Shown: in pieces, positions 1 through 8,544 of the stretch
Layout of the letters: every line of letters starts with the position of its first letter
Numbering within the stretch: the first letter of the stretch is position 1
Origin: Halotalea alkalilenta DSM 17697
GTDB lineage: Bacteria > Pseudomonadota > Gammaproteobacteria > Pseudomonadales > Halomonadaceae
Length of the DNA stretch: 64,000 bases
Assembly: GCF_000621205.1 (NCBI RefSeq)
Contig: NZ_KK211227.1
Span: 92,893 to 156,892, forward strand
Reading direction: 5' to 3'
Made by a program: the position numbers and the translations under genes
The notes under the pieces: generated by a model
Told to the model about the DNA's origin: nothing
The model's database searches: none
What the model saw: only the letters and a program-made list of their open reading frames with translations

Positions 1-27
1 GGCGCCATACACACCGGGATCGAATCT

Positions 28-98
28 CGGCTCGGCAATGGGGGCGCCAGTCGAGGGATCGAGCGGCGGCGGTGAGGCCGTGGTTCGACTGCCCTTGG
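28..98 (-). repeat. Partial copy of the dispersed 216-bp repeat
   Basis: This stretch matches, in the opposite orientation, the end of the repeat unit found in tandem at about 7.87-8.51 kb. Shared words include GGGGGCGCCAGTCGAGGGAT and GGCCGTGGTTCGACTGCCC. It lies just downstream of the acetyltransferase gene, so here too the repeat occupies an intergenic gene end. It breaks off shortly after CTGCCC. The similarity was seen by eye and not measured. Confidence 0.7.
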
Positions 99-107
99 AG
101 CAAGCGC

Positions 108-611
108 TCAGTCCAGGATCGCCGGCAGCGGCTTCGACATCCGCCACGCCGCACAGCCGTCGCTGTAGTAGTCATCGATCCAGTGCAGGGTGCGATACCC
201 CATCCGGCGGTAGAGACCCAGAGCCCGGCGGTTGTCGGCGCGAACCTCGAGCACCAGCTCGCTGGCCCCGTGCTCGAGCGCGCGGCGTTCGAGTTCGACC
301 AGCAGTCGGCGCCCCTGACCACTGCCGCGCGCGGCCGGGTGCACGCAGAGGGAGTAGAGACGAGCCCTGTGGCTGTTGCTGCGCAACAGCAGGGTGCCAT
401 AGGCGAGGATGCGCTGCGGCGGTGCGCATGTACCGGCGGCGTCCTCGAGCACCACGGTCACGGCGCGGGCGCGGCTGAGCAGATAGCGCAGCTGGCGGCG
501 GTTGAAGCGATCGCCGTCGAAGCTGTCGAACTCGAGCTCCTCGAGTTCGTCGAGGTCGTCGGGGTGCGCGGTGCGCAGTTCGAGCACTGCGCCTGCGGTG
601 GCGTCGGTCAT
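108..611 (-). CDS. GNAT-family N-acetyltransferase (RimI-like)
   Basis: A 167 aa protein with the layout of a single GNAT domain. A central strand (LYSLCVHPAARGSG) leads into the acetyl-CoA pyrophosphate-binding loop RGSGQGRRLL at about residues 95-105, and the C-terminal part carries the typical VRADNRRALGLYRRMGY segment. It should transfer acetyl from acetyl-CoA to an amino group in the cytoplasm. It is divergent from the RimK-like ATP-grasp gene that starts 114 bp away. GNAT/RimK-like pairs are known from ATP-grasp peptide-ligase systems, so the substrate may be an amino acid or small peptide rather than a ribosomal protein. The ATG at 611 has only a weak ribosome-binding site. Family is certain; substrate unknown. 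Confidence 0.85.
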   Translation of the reverse strand: MTDATAGAVLELRTAHPDDLDELEELEFDSFDGDRFNRRQLRYLLSRARAVTVVLEDAAGTCAPPQRILAYGTLLLRSNSHRARLYSLCVHPAARGSGQGRRLLVELERRALEHGASELVLEVRADNRRALGLYRRMGYRTLHWIDDYYSDGCAAWRMSKPLPAILD

Positions 612-724
612 CGGGAATCCATGGCTCCAGGGCGGCGGGCGCCATGATGGCGAGCGCTTGTTCCTGGCGCAAGGCTAGCGCATGCTGGCCTCCTCGCGCA
701 CCGCTTCAATACGGGATCAGCACC

Positions 725-2230
725 ATGTCACGCTTGCGCATCGTCGTCGATCGGATCAGCGATTGGCGCCCTTTCTATCCCAGCGACGATGTCATCACCG
801 CGCGGGACTTCCTCGCCCTGGATGCCTCCGACAAAGCCACCCATGTGATCAACCTGTGCGGCGAGCTCGGCTATCTCGGCACCGGCTACTACGTCTCGCT
901 GCTTGCCCAGGCCCGCGGACAGCGAGTCCAGCCCAGCGTCGAGACGCTCAACCAGCTGTCGCGCAAGGCGCTCACCCACCTGGAGCTCGACGGAGTCGAC
1001 GCGGTGATCGCCGAACAAGCCAAACGCGGCCTGCTGGAGGGTGACCAGCTGCGCCTGCGGCTGTTCTTCGGCGACAGCGGCCTGCCCGGCCTCGAGCGGC
1101 TCGGCCGCTGGCTGTTCGAACGGATGCCGGCCCCCATCCTCGAAGCCCGCTTAGGGCGACGCGGAGAAGGCTGGCGGCTCGAGCGGCTCAAGCCGCTGCC
1201 GCTCGAGGCCCTGCGCGAAGACGAGGAGGAGCGCTTCGCCCGTGCGCTCAATCGACATTCGCGCCAGGTCTGGCGTACGCCGGCGGCGCGCAGGCGCTAC
1301 CGCTTCGACCTGGCGATGCTGGTCGACCCGGGCGAGGCCCTGCCACCGAGCAATCGCGCGGCGATCAAGCAGTTCATCCGCGCCGGTCGGCGGCTCGGCA
1401 TCGACGTCAGTCTGATCACCCGCAAGGATGAGGGGCGCCTGGCCGAGTTCGATGCGCTGTTCATCCGCGAGACCACCAATCTCGACCATCACACCTACCG
1501 CATGGCCAAGCGTGCCGAGCACGAAGGGCTGGTGGTGATCGACGACCCGCGTTCGATCCTGCGCTGTACCAACAAGGTCTATCTCCATGCCCTGCTCGGC
1601 ACCCACGACATACCGGCGCCGCGCGGCCGGCTGCTGCACCGCGGCGATCTTCCCGCCCTGCGCCGGCTGGCGGCGACGCTGAGCTATCCCCAGGTGCTCA
1701 AGGTGCCGGACGGCGCCTTCTCACGCGGGGTGGTCAAGATCGAATCCAGCGAGCAGCTGGTGCGCGAGGCGAGCACGTTGTTCGAGGACTCCGCGCTGCT
1801 GCTGCTGCAGGAATGGATGCCCACCGAGTACGACTGGCGCATCGGCGTGATCGATGGCGAGGTGCTGTTCGCCAGCCGCTACTACATGGCGCGTGGCCAC
1901 TGGCAGATCTACGACCACAGCAAAGGCAAGGTACGCAGCGGCGGCTTCGATACCATCGACCCGGCCAAGGTGCCGGCCAAGGTGATCAAGGCGGCGCTCA
2001 GGGCCACCCGGCTGATCGGCGATGGTCTCTACGGCGTGGATTTGAAGCAAAGCGAACAGCGGGTGGTGGTGATCGAGGTCAACGACAATCCCAATATCGA
2101 CGCGGGCATCGAGGACGTGTTCCTCGGCCGCGAGATCTACACCCGGGTGATGAAGGTGTTCCTCGAACGGATGGAAGCGCGGCGGCGCTCGCTGGCACCG
2201 GCGCAGTCCGCCACGAGTTCGAGCGGCTGA
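725..2230 (+). CDS. RimK-like ATP-grasp ligase with RLAN N-terminal domain
   Basis: A 501 aa protein if translation starts at the ATG at 725. An earlier in-frame ATG at 644 would add 27 unconvincing residues. Residues ~1-180 look like the RLAN (RimK-like ATP-grasp N-terminal) domain. The C-terminal half is an ATP-grasp fold: PQVLKVPDGAFSRGV is the ATP-lysine region, LLLQEWMPTEYDWRIGV follows, and EVNDNPNID near residue 460 is the metal-binding carboxylate/asparagine motif. Such enzymes join an amino acid or peptide to a carboxylate with ATP. It is much longer than RimK itself (about 300 aa), so it is not the ribosomal S6 glutamate ligase. The divergent GNAT gene may act in the same pathway. 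The natural substrate cannot be read from the sequence. Confidence 0.85.
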   Translation: MSRLRIVVDRISDWRPFYPSDDVITARDFLALDASDKATHVINLCGELGYLGTGYYVSLLAQARGQRVQPSVETLNQLSRKALTHLELDGVDAVIAEQAKRGLLEGDQLRLRLFFGDSGLPGLERLGRWLFERMPAPILEARLGRRGEGWRLERLKPLPLEALREDEEERFARALNRHSRQVWRTPAARRRYRFDLAMLVDPGEALPPSNRAAIKQFIRAGRRLGIDVSLITRKDEGRLAEFDALFIRETTNLDHHTYRMAKRAEHEGLVVIDDPRSILRCTNKVYLHALLGTHDIPAPRGRLLHRGDLPALRRLAATLSYPQVLKVPDGAFSRGVVKIESSEQLVREASTLFEDSALLLLQEWMPTEYDWRIGVIDGEVLFASRYYMARGHWQIYDHSKGKVRSGGFDTIDPAKVPAKVIKAALRATRLIGDGLYGVDLKQSEQRVVVIEVNDNPNIDAGIEDVFLGREIYTRVMKVFLERMEARRRSLAPAQSATSSSG

Positions 2231-2261
2231 GCCACATCGGCAGTGAGCGGGCCGGGCGCAG

Positions 2262-2531
2262 TCACTCCCGCCATCTGATCCGCTCGGCCTCGGGTTCGCC
2301 GCCGCGCTCGTCATCACGATGCTTGGTGCGGTCCAGGTAGCCGGTGCGCTGCTCCTCGGGCACCTGGTGCTCGCACTCGTACTTGATCATCGCCTCGAGG
2401 CAAAGCGCCAGCTGCTCGCGGCTGAGCATCCGCCCGTCGGGCCATTTGCGCAGCTCCACCGCACGCCTGAGATTGTGATAGATCTCCGGGCTCATCTGCT
2501 GCGCCATCTTGTCGAAGGTCATCTCACTCAT
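2262..2531 (-). CDS. DUF1315 (YeaC-like) small protein
   Basis: An 89 aa soluble protein. The motifs MSPEIYHNLRRAVELRKWPD and LSREQLALCLEAMIKYE are those of the DUF1315 family, represented by E. coli YeaC, whose function is unknown. The ATG at 2531 is preferred over the one at 2537 because AAGGAG lies about 6 nt upstream of 2531 but directly abuts 2537. The charged tail (about residues 70-89) is poorly ordered. It sits 20 bp downstream of the rhomboid gene and is probably co-transcribed with it. Confidence 0.8.
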   Translation of the reverse strand: MSEMTFDKMAQQMSPEIYHNLRRAVELRKWPDGRMLSREQLALCLEAMIKYECEHQVPEEQRTGYLDRTKHRDDERGGEPEAERIRWRE

Positions 2532-2551
2532 CGTCATCTCCTTGGAATCAC

Positions 2552-3403
2552 TCACCGGGCCGCCGCCCGCGCGTGGACCGCGAGCGCCGCGGCGAGGCCT
2601 GAGAGCAGGCCTCCGAGGTGGGCCTCGTTGGCCACGTTGCCGAAACCGATCCAGGCCGCCAGCGGCGTCATGCACAATACCAGCCAACCCAGCATGAACA
2701 GCATCAGCATCTGGGGCAGATGATAGCCGCTCGCGGGCGCTTGGCGCGCGCGCAGCCAAACGTAGCCGAGCAGCCCATAGACCACCCCGGACATGCCGCC
2801 GAACAGCAGGCCCCCCGCGGCGTACTGAGCGAGGTTGCCGACCAGCGCGGTGATCGCGACCAGCAACGCCAGCGCCAGCGTACCGCCGCGCAGCTCGATC
2901 TGACGGCCGAAGTACCAGACCCACATCAGGTTGAACACCAGGTGGCTCACACCGAAATGCATCAGTGCGGGGGTGAACAGGCGCCAAAGCTGGCCGCTGG
3001 ACAGGGTCGCGCCGAGCCCGGCGCTGCCGACACCGCTGGCGGAGAAAGTCAGCGGCGCGATCGCCAGCGCCTCGACCATCATCAGTTGAAGGCCCTGCAT
3101 CAGCAGGAAGACCACCACGCAGACCGCCACCAGCGCCACGGTGAGCGGCGCGCTCGAAAGCGCCTTAACGGCCCTGCCGCCGCCCCGTGCGGCCTTCGGA
3201 GGAACCACCACGTCAAGGCGCTCGCCGGCCTGCCAGCGCTCGGCCAGCTCGCGCGCCTCAGCGAGGCGATTGGCGTCGGTGAGCACGATCCACTGGCCTT
3301 CCCCATCCTCGCGATAGTAATGGTTGATCCTCGCCGCCCACAGCGCGCGGCGCAGCGGCGCGAGGTCGAGCCGGGGAGGGAAACGCATCACGGGTGGTGG
3401 CAT
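2552..3403 (-). CDS. Rhomboid-family intramembrane serine protease (GlpG-like)
   Basis: About 283 aa with a cytoplasmic N-terminal domain (~residues 1-75, resembling the GlpG N-domain) followed by six likely membrane helices. The catalytic serine lies in GGMSGVVYG (Ser205) and the partner histidine in NEAHLGGLLSG (His262). The HLVFNLMWVW segment in an earlier helix gives the conserved His/Asn oxyanion residues. It would cut membrane proteins within the bilayer; E. coli GlpG is the nearest model. The ATG at 3403 follows a CAGGAC ribosome-binding site, and a later ATG at 3388 is possible. The DUF1315 gene follows closely. Substrates are unknown. Confidence 0.9.
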   Translation of the reverse strand: MPPPVMRFPPRLDLAPLRRALWAARINHYYREDGEGQWIVLTDANRLAEARELAERWQAGERLDVVVPPKAARGGGRAVKALSSAPLTVALVAVCVVVFLLMQGLQLMMVEALAIAPLTFSASGVGSAGLGATLSSGQLWRLFTPALMHFGVSHLVFNLMWVWYFGRQIELRGGTLALALLVAITALVGNLAQYAAGGLLFGGMSGVVYGLLGYVWLRARQAPASGYHLPQMLMLFMLGWLVLCMTPLAAWIGFGNVANEAHLGGLLSGLAAALAVHARAAAR

Positions 3404-3611
3404 CGGCGGGGTCCTGACGGTACGAGACGAGAAGCGCTTGCATGGTAACCGATCGGCATCCACGGCGAGAACCGGGGAGCGCAGGAGTGTCGCGGACAAA
3501 AAGAAACCCGGTGGCAGAACCGACCGGGCTAGAGCAAGGGATCATTCAAGGGAACACTTACTTTGACGGCGGCTTGCGGAGAAAGTTCACCGGTAGCCAA
3601 AAAAAATCGAA

Positions 3612-4550
3612 TCAATCTCGGGCGGCGTCGATCCAGACCAGGCGGTCGGCGTCGAGCCTGCGCTCGCCATCGAAGCGATAGGCCACCAAGGCGCCGCCGT
3701 TCACTGCACTGTAATCGAGACAGGCCAGGTTCGCCGCGATCAGCGCCGGCACGCCACGGCACCAATAATGGCCAACGAACAGCGGCGGCTGATCATCGCC
3801 ATAGGAAACCAGCCGCCGCTTGGCGCTCTCCTCCAGCGGCCGGCGTTCGAGATCGTCCGGCAGCGGGTCCGGCTGGAACACCACGTCGCCATAGCACTCG
3901 GGGCCTGGGATCCAGAAGCTGGTGCGGAAGCTGTGACGCTCGATACCGTCGCGCGAGGTGATCGTACGCTCTCCCGGCAGGCGCAGCTGGGGCCCACGGG
4001 TCAACCGATCGAACAGCTGGTGGAAGAAGCTCTGCGGGTCGCTCGCCCGTTCGAGCATCATGTGGTCGATCCGGCCATCGGGATGGCTGGCGAGGAACGG
4101 CTGCACCAGCGACGGGTCCCAGCAGGCGTGGACAGCGCGAAAGCGCTCTCCCTCGACGCACAGCGGCCGCTCGAGCATCCACTCCAGTGTGTCTCGCCAC
4201 TGCGCCTCGTAACCGCTGTACTGCTCGAGGGTAGCCTTGTGCACGCGCGGCACCCGCACGCCGCCGGGGTGGAGAAACGCACGCAGCGCGCTGACCTCGT
4301 GGTTGCCGAGCAGCGCCTCCGCGCTGCCGGCCGCGACCATCTCGCGCACCAGCTCCACCGTCTCGCGAATCTCCGGTCCACGATCGATCAGATCACCGAG
4401 GAACAGCGCGCGACGATGCGCATGCCGCCATACGCCATCGCGTCCACGGTAGTAGTCGAGTCGCTCGAGCAGCCGTTCGAGCAGGCTGGCGCAGCCGTGC
4501 ACGTCGCCGATCAGATCGACCCCGCCACCCTGCGCCAGCGCAATGCTCAT
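3612..4550 (-). CDS. Calcineurin-like metallophosphoesterase
   Basis: A 312 aa cytoplasmic phosphoesterase with the complete metal-binding set of the PPP/calcineurin family: GDVHG (residues 15-19), GDLIDRG (52-58) and GNHE (82-85), then a histidine-containing C-terminal part (FVGHYW). It resembles the Ser/Thr phosphatase and symmetrical Ap4A hydrolase branches, and the motifs do not separate protein phosphatase from dinucleotide hydrolase. Its ATG overlaps the stop of nadK as ATGA at 4547-4550, so the two are translationally coupled and probably form one operon. Confidence 0.85.
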   Translation of the reverse strand: MSIALAQGGGVDLIGDVHGCASLLERLLERLDYYRGRDGVWRHAHRRALFLGDLIDRGPEIRETVELVREMVAAGSAEALLGNHEVSALRAFLHPGGVRVPRVHKATLEQYSGYEAQWRDTLEWMLERPLCVEGERFRAVHACWDPSLVQPFLASHPDGRIDHMMLERASDPQSFFHQLFDRLTRGPQLRLPGERTITSRDGIERHSFRTSFWIPGPECYGDVVFQPDPLPDDLERRPLEESAKRRLVSYGDDQPPLFVGHYWCRGVPALIAANLACLDYSAVNGGALVAYRFDGERRLDADRLVWIDAARD

Positions 4551-5446
4551 TGCCCGTTGTTGCTCCAGCCAAGCTTGCTGCGACAGCTCTCATAATAGCT
4601 GTGCCCAAGCGGATGGAGCAGCTTGAGCCGCTCGGGCTTGCGCCTGATCCTCAGCACGTCGCCCGCATGGGTGAGCAGCTGGGTCTGGCCGTCACAGCTG
4701 AGCAGCGGCTGCTGGTCGAGCTTGCCGCAGACGTGCAGCCGGATCTCGCTGTCGGCCGGCACCACCAGCGGCCGGCTCGAGAGCGTATGCGGGAACATCG
4801 GCACCAGCACCACCGCATCAAGCTTCGGATGCAGGATCGGACCACCGGCGGACAAGGCATAGGCGGTGGAACCGGTGGGCGTTGCGATGATGATACCGTC
4901 GGAGCGCTGGCGATAGACGAACAGGTCGTCGATGTAGAGATCGAATTCGATCATCCGCGCAACCTGCCCGGGGTGGACCACCACGTCGTTGAGCGCATGG
5001 GCGCGAGCGACGGAGACGCCTTCGCGCTCGACCGTCGAATCGAGCAGGAAGCGCTCCTCGAGCTCGAAGTGTCCGCTGAGCAGCTCGGCGAGCTTGAGCT
5101 CCATGTCGTCGGGGGAAATGTCGGTGAGAAAACCGACCCGCCCCTGGTTGACGCCGACCACCGGCGTGCCGCTGATGCACAGGCTACGAGCGGCGCCGAG
5201 CATGCTGCCATCGCCGCCGACTACGATCGCCAGGTCGCAGTTCTCTCCCAGCATGGCCAGGCTGGCGCGCATGATATGCTGATTGGGCACCGCCTCGTCG
5301 GCTGCGGCATCGATGTATTCGACGCCCTCTTCGAGCACCACCCGATGACCTCGAGCGAGCAAGAAGCGCAGCAGCCGGCGCAGGGTTTCGTCGGTGTAGC
5401 GGCTGCCTGGACGGCCGATCAGGCCGACCGTTCTGAATTGGGCCAT
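4547..5446 (-). CDS. nadK: NAD kinase
   Basis: A 299 aa ATP-dependent NAD kinase that makes NADP. The diagnostic GGDGSML motif is at residues 77-83 and the NAD-binding GSTAYALSAGGP segment is in the C-terminal half. The length matches E. coli NadK (292 aa). The start at 5446 (MAQFRTVGLIGR) is the normal family start; an upstream in-frame ATG at 5491 would add 15 atypical residues. It is divergent from the DUF1853 gene across 78 bp and leads into the metallophosphoesterase gene by a 4-bp overlap. Confidence 0.95.
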   Translation of the reverse strand: MAQFRTVGLIGRPGSRYTDETLRRLLRFLLARGHRVVLEEGVEYIDAAADEAVPNQHIMRASLAMLGENCDLAIVVGGDGSMLGAARSLCISGTPVVGVNQGRVGFLTDISPDDMELKLAELLSGHFELEERFLLDSTVEREGVSVARAHALNDVVVHPGQVARMIEFDLYIDDLFVYRQRSDGIIIATPTGSTAYALSAGGPILHPKLDAVVLVPMFPHTLSSRPLVVPADSEIRLHVCGKLDQQPLLSCDGQTQLLTHAGDVLRIRRKPERLKLLHPLGHSYYESCRSKLGWSNNGQ

Positions 5447-5524
5447 GGAAGCTTTCCACTGGTGGTTCGAGGGCGAGGCGATGCGGGCCATTATGCTGAC
5501 TGCCGCTCACCGGGAGCAAACCGG

Positions 5525-6469
5525 ATGACGTTGCCTTGCGATCCGAGATTAGCAGCCCGCGCGCACGCGGACCTCGCCTGGCTGCTCGATGCCCCGCCGC
5601 TGGCCCAGCCCGAGGGCACCCGCTACCCTGCGCTGGATGCGCTCGGCGTGCTCGACCCGAGCTGGCGCCGCGGCCGCGCCGAGGAAGCGCCGCCCTTCGC
5701 CGCCTGGCTCGACGAACGCCCGAGCAGGCGGCTGGGCGAGTACGTCGAACGGCTGTGGCAGTGGCTGATCGCACGCGCCCCCAACGCCGAGCTTATCGCC
5801 GCCAACCAAGTGCTGCGCGCCGACCAGCGCACCCTCGGCGAACTCGATTTGCTCTATCGACGCCGCGACGCCCCCCACCGGCTGATTCACCTCGAACTGG
5901 CGATCAAGTTCTATCTCGGCCTGGATCCCGGCCCCGGCGCGCCCGACTCGGCCCGGCGCTGGATCGGCACCGACGGCCGCGACAGCCTCGAGCTCAAGCT
6001 TCGCCATCTCACCGAGCAGCAGACCCGGCTGCTCGACGCCCCACTCGCCCGCGCCGCGCTGAACCAGCAGTTGGGTAGCGCATTGGCGGCTGAAACCGCA
6101 GGACCGATCGAGCGCCAGTGCGCGATGCTCGGCGTGCTCTTCCATCCTTGGCCCAACGCACTGCCCGCCCCCCGCGACGCCAAGCCCGGGCATCTCGTCG
6201 GACGCTGGCTGCACTGGCACCAATGGCCTGCGTTTCGCACACGCTACGCACCCGCCTATGGATTTCGTCTCGGCATGCCCCACGCGCTGCACCCGCCGCG
6301 CGATGCCAAGCTGCTACCGATCGATGCATTCGAACGCCAGCTCGCCGGGCACTTCGACCAGGGCGAGGCCCCGCGGCCGCTGCGGCTTGCCCTGTTCGAC
6401 CTGGACGGCGAGCCGCTGATGCCAACGATCATCACCGCCCAGCGCTGGCCGCTGCGCGTGCCGCTATGA
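5525..6469 (+). CDS. DUF1853 family protein with nuclease-like motif
   Basis: A 314 aa protein matching DUF1853 in length and layout. The ATG at 5525 follows a GGGAG ribosome-binding site; the reading frame is open far upstream, but that part is antisense to nadK. Residues ~97-125 contain GELDLLYRRRD followed by HLELAIKFYL, a D...E-x-K arrangement like the core of PD-(D/E)XK nucleases. Whether it cuts nucleic acid is not known to me, so the motif is a structural hint only. The stop lies 3 bp from the convergent transporter gene. Confidence 0.75.
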   Translation: MTLPCDPRLAARAHADLAWLLDAPPLAQPEGTRYPALDALGVLDPSWRRGRAEEAPPFAAWLDERPSRRLGEYVERLWQWLIARAPNAELIAANQVLRADQRTLGELDLLYRRRDAPHRLIHLELAIKFYLGLDPGPGAPDSARRWIGTDGRDSLELKLRHLTEQQTRLLDAPLARAALNQQLGSALAAETAGPIERQCAMLGVLFHPWPNALPAPRDAKPGHLVGRWLHWHQWPAFRTRYAPAYGFRLGMPHALHPPRDAKLLPIDAFERQLAGHFDQGEAPRPLRLALFDLDGEPLMPTIITAQRWPLRVPL

Positions 6470-6472
6470 CCT

Positions 6473-7354
6473 TCAAGCGATCGCCAGGCGGCGGCGCCTG
6501 CGGGTCCACCACAGGTTGAGCCACAGCGCGAAGCCGATCACCAGCGCAGAGAGGGTCAGCCTCAGCACGTCCGCATCCCGGTTCCAGATCAGCACATTGA
6601 CCGCCAGGCCCGCGGGCTTCAGCGCCTCGTTCATGATCGCAAGCGTGCCGGCATCGACGCGACGCGCACCCTCGTTCCAGAAGAAGTAGCCCAGGCCGGA
6701 GGCGATCAGGCCGAGCCACAGCAGCACGCTCCACTGCACCGCCGTCGTCGCCGGTCGCGAAGCGTCACCGAAGAGCACGAAAGCAGGCACCACCAGGATC
6801 GCGGCGCCGACATAGAACCAGCCGAACTGATGCAAGGCGGAGAGCTTGGTACCATCGACGGCGGCGAGCCCAGGCAGGCGCCGATAGGCGACCTGGCCGA
6901 GCGCGAAGCAAAGATTCGATGCCTGGACCATCCAGAACCCTCGCCAGAAGCCCGGCTCCACGCCAGGATGGCTGATCAGCAGCGCACCGACCACCGCAAT
7001 CGCGGCAGTGCCCAGGTAGAATGGCGAGAACCGCTTGGCCAGCGCGTCGTCGATCAGGGTCACGTAGATCGGCGTCAGGATGGTGAAGAGCAGCACCTCG
7101 GGCACGCTGAGCAGTTCGAAGGATTGATAGTAGAAGATGTACATCGCCCCGATCTGCACCGCGCCGACCGCCATCAGACCGCACGCCGTGCGCGGCGCGA
7201 TGCGCCGCGGCCGCAGCAGCGGCAGGAACAGCAGCAGCGCGAGCAGGATGCGCACCAGCACCGAGAAGTAGCTATCCACCTGTCCTGAGAGGTAGACGCC
7301 AATCAGGCTGAATGAGAACGACCACAACAGCGTGACGCCCAGCAAGTAACCCAT
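6473..7354 (-). CDS. EamA/DMT-superfamily transporter
   Basis: A 293 aa, strongly hydrophobic inner-membrane protein with about ten predicted helices in two EamA repeats, the usual size for drug/metabolite exporters. The first helix begins GYLLGVTLLWSFSFSLIG, and the second repeat ends before an Arg-rich cytoplasmic tail (WWTRRRRR). It is probably a small-metabolite or amino acid exporter with unspecified substrate. It is convergent with DUF1853 (3-bp gap) and divergent from the next gene, whose possible GTG start is only 4 bp away. Confidence 0.85.
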   Translation of the reverse strand: MGYLLGVTLLWSFSFSLIGVYLSGQVDSYFSVLVRILLALLLFLPLLRPRRIAPRTACGLMAVGAVQIGAMYIFYYQSFELLSVPEVLLFTILTPIYVTLIDDALAKRFSPFYLGTAAIAVVGALLISHPGVEPGFWRGFWMVQASNLCFALGQVAYRRLPGLAAVDGTKLSALHQFGWFYVGAAILVVPAFVLFGDASRPATTAVQWSVLLWLGLIASGLGYFFWNEGARRVDAGTLAIMNEALKPAGLAVNVLIWNRDADVLRLTLSALVIGFALWLNLWWTRRRRRLAIA

Positions 7355-7357
7355 CGA

Positions 7358-7855
7358 GTGGTAAACCTTTTTGGAAATCTAAAGTTGACGACGATTATAC
7401 GCCTTGGCGAGCGCATCGATGCAATCACCCGAATGGAATTCACCGCCCACACCCTGCCCGGCTCGAAGACCGGCTGGAACGGACGCGGCGAAGGCCGGGT
7501 CACCATCCATTCAGGCCTGGAAGGCGCCCGACGGGTGGTAAGGCTCGACGAAGCCGGCGAATTCTTCAGCGAGCAGCACCCCCGCCCAGTGGCATTTCGC
7601 AATCGTTATCGACTGACGTGGTTCGATGACCGCCTGCGGCTGCACCATGAACGCCGCGGTGAGGCCAACGCGGTGTGGCTTTTCGACCTGGTGGAGCATG
7701 ACGATGGCACCGACTCGCTGCACAGCGAACAGCCCCATCCCTGCGGCAGCGACAGCTACAGCGCGACACTGACCCTGACCCCGAGCGGCTTCTCGTTGAG
7801 CTGGAAGATCGAAGGGCCGCGCAAGAACGAGTGCCTGTCGTATCGATACAGTTGA
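7358..7855 (+). CDS. DUF6314-like protein
   Basis: Up to 165 aa if the GTG at 7358 is used; a TTG at 7385 behind TTTGGAAAT is at least as plausible. Conserved-looking segments are GSKTGWNGRGEG, FRNRYRLTWFDDRLRLHHERRG, HPCGSDSYSATL and SWKIEGPRKNE near the C terminus. From memory these fit the DUF6314 family, which has no known enzymatic role. No signal peptide or membrane helix is visible. The repeat cluster begins just after the stop. Confidence 0.6.
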   Translation: MVNLFGNLKLTTIIRLGERIDAITRMEFTAHTLPGSKTGWNGRGEGRVTIHSGLEGARRVVRLDEAGEFFSEQHPRPVAFRNRYRLTWFDDRLRLHHERRGEANAVWLFDLVEHDDGTDSLHSEQPHPCGSDSYSATLTLTPSGFSLSWKIEGPRKNECLSYRYS

Positions 7856-7869
7856 GCGCACCAGCCCAC

Positions 7870-8515
7870 CCGCCGCCGCTCGATCCCTCGACTGGCGCCC
7901 CCATTGCCGAGCCGGCACCCGGCCTTAGCGCGTACAGGCGCCGCTCGGGACGAACGGGGTTATTGGGCCGTTTGCGGCTAGCGCCCGAGGACGCTTCGAT
8001 ACCGTTCGTGCCCTTCGACTCGCTTCGCTCGCTCAGGATGCTCGGATAGCGCCCGAGGAACGAGGGCAGTCGAACCACGGCCTTACCGCCGCCGCACGAT
8101 CCCTCGACTGGCGCCCCCATTGCCGAGCCGGCACTCGGCCTTGGCGCGTACAGGCGCCGCTCGGGACGAACGGGGTTATTGGGCCGTTTGCGGCTAGCGC
8201 CCGAGGACGCTTCGATACCGTTCGTGCCCTTCGACTCGCTTCGCTCGCTCAGGATGCTCGGATAGCGCCCGAGGAACGAGGGCAGTCGAACCACGGCCTT
8301 ACCGCCGCCGCTCGATCCCTCGACTGGCGCCCCCATTGCTGAGCGTGTGCTCGGCCTTGGCGCGTACAGGCGCCGCTCGGGACGAACGGGTTCATTGGTC
8401 CGTTCGTGTCCTTCGATGCGCTTCGCTTACTCAGGATGCTCGGATAGCCGGCGAGGGACGAGCCGAGTCGAACCACGGCCTTGCCACCACCGCGCGATCT
8501 CTCGATGCCAGTTAC
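7870..8515. repeat. Tandem repeat cluster, 216-bp period (two full units plus a shortened third)
   Basis: The word CGATCCCTCGACTGGCGCCC recurs at 7881, 8097 and 8313, giving an exact 216-bp period, and a degenerate copy of its start appears at about 8495, so the third unit is 182 bp. Each unit contains GGACGAACGGG and TTCGACTCGCTTCGCTCGCT and ends ...GTCGAACCACGGCCTTACC. The first two units are almost identical; the third is diverged and shortened. The cluster fills the gap between the DUF6314-like gene and a small leftward gene. Open frames across it are repeat artefacts. Related words occur at 28-98 and in the 119-bp array at 24.47 kb. Confidence 0.9.
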
Positions 8516-8544
8516 TCGCCCTCGAGGCGAACGCTTCTGGCGGC

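Noticed and set aside
7566-8336. Long leftward open frame giving a repetitive protein with SERSESKG motifs
   Set aside because: It is generated entirely by the 216-bp repeats plus antisense of the DUF6314-like gene; each repeat unit gives the same peptide and there is no ribosome-binding site.
7870-8515. CRISPR array
   Set aside because: The repeats are 216 bp, directly adjacent and without unique spacers; the same holds for the 119-bp array. No cas genes are present.
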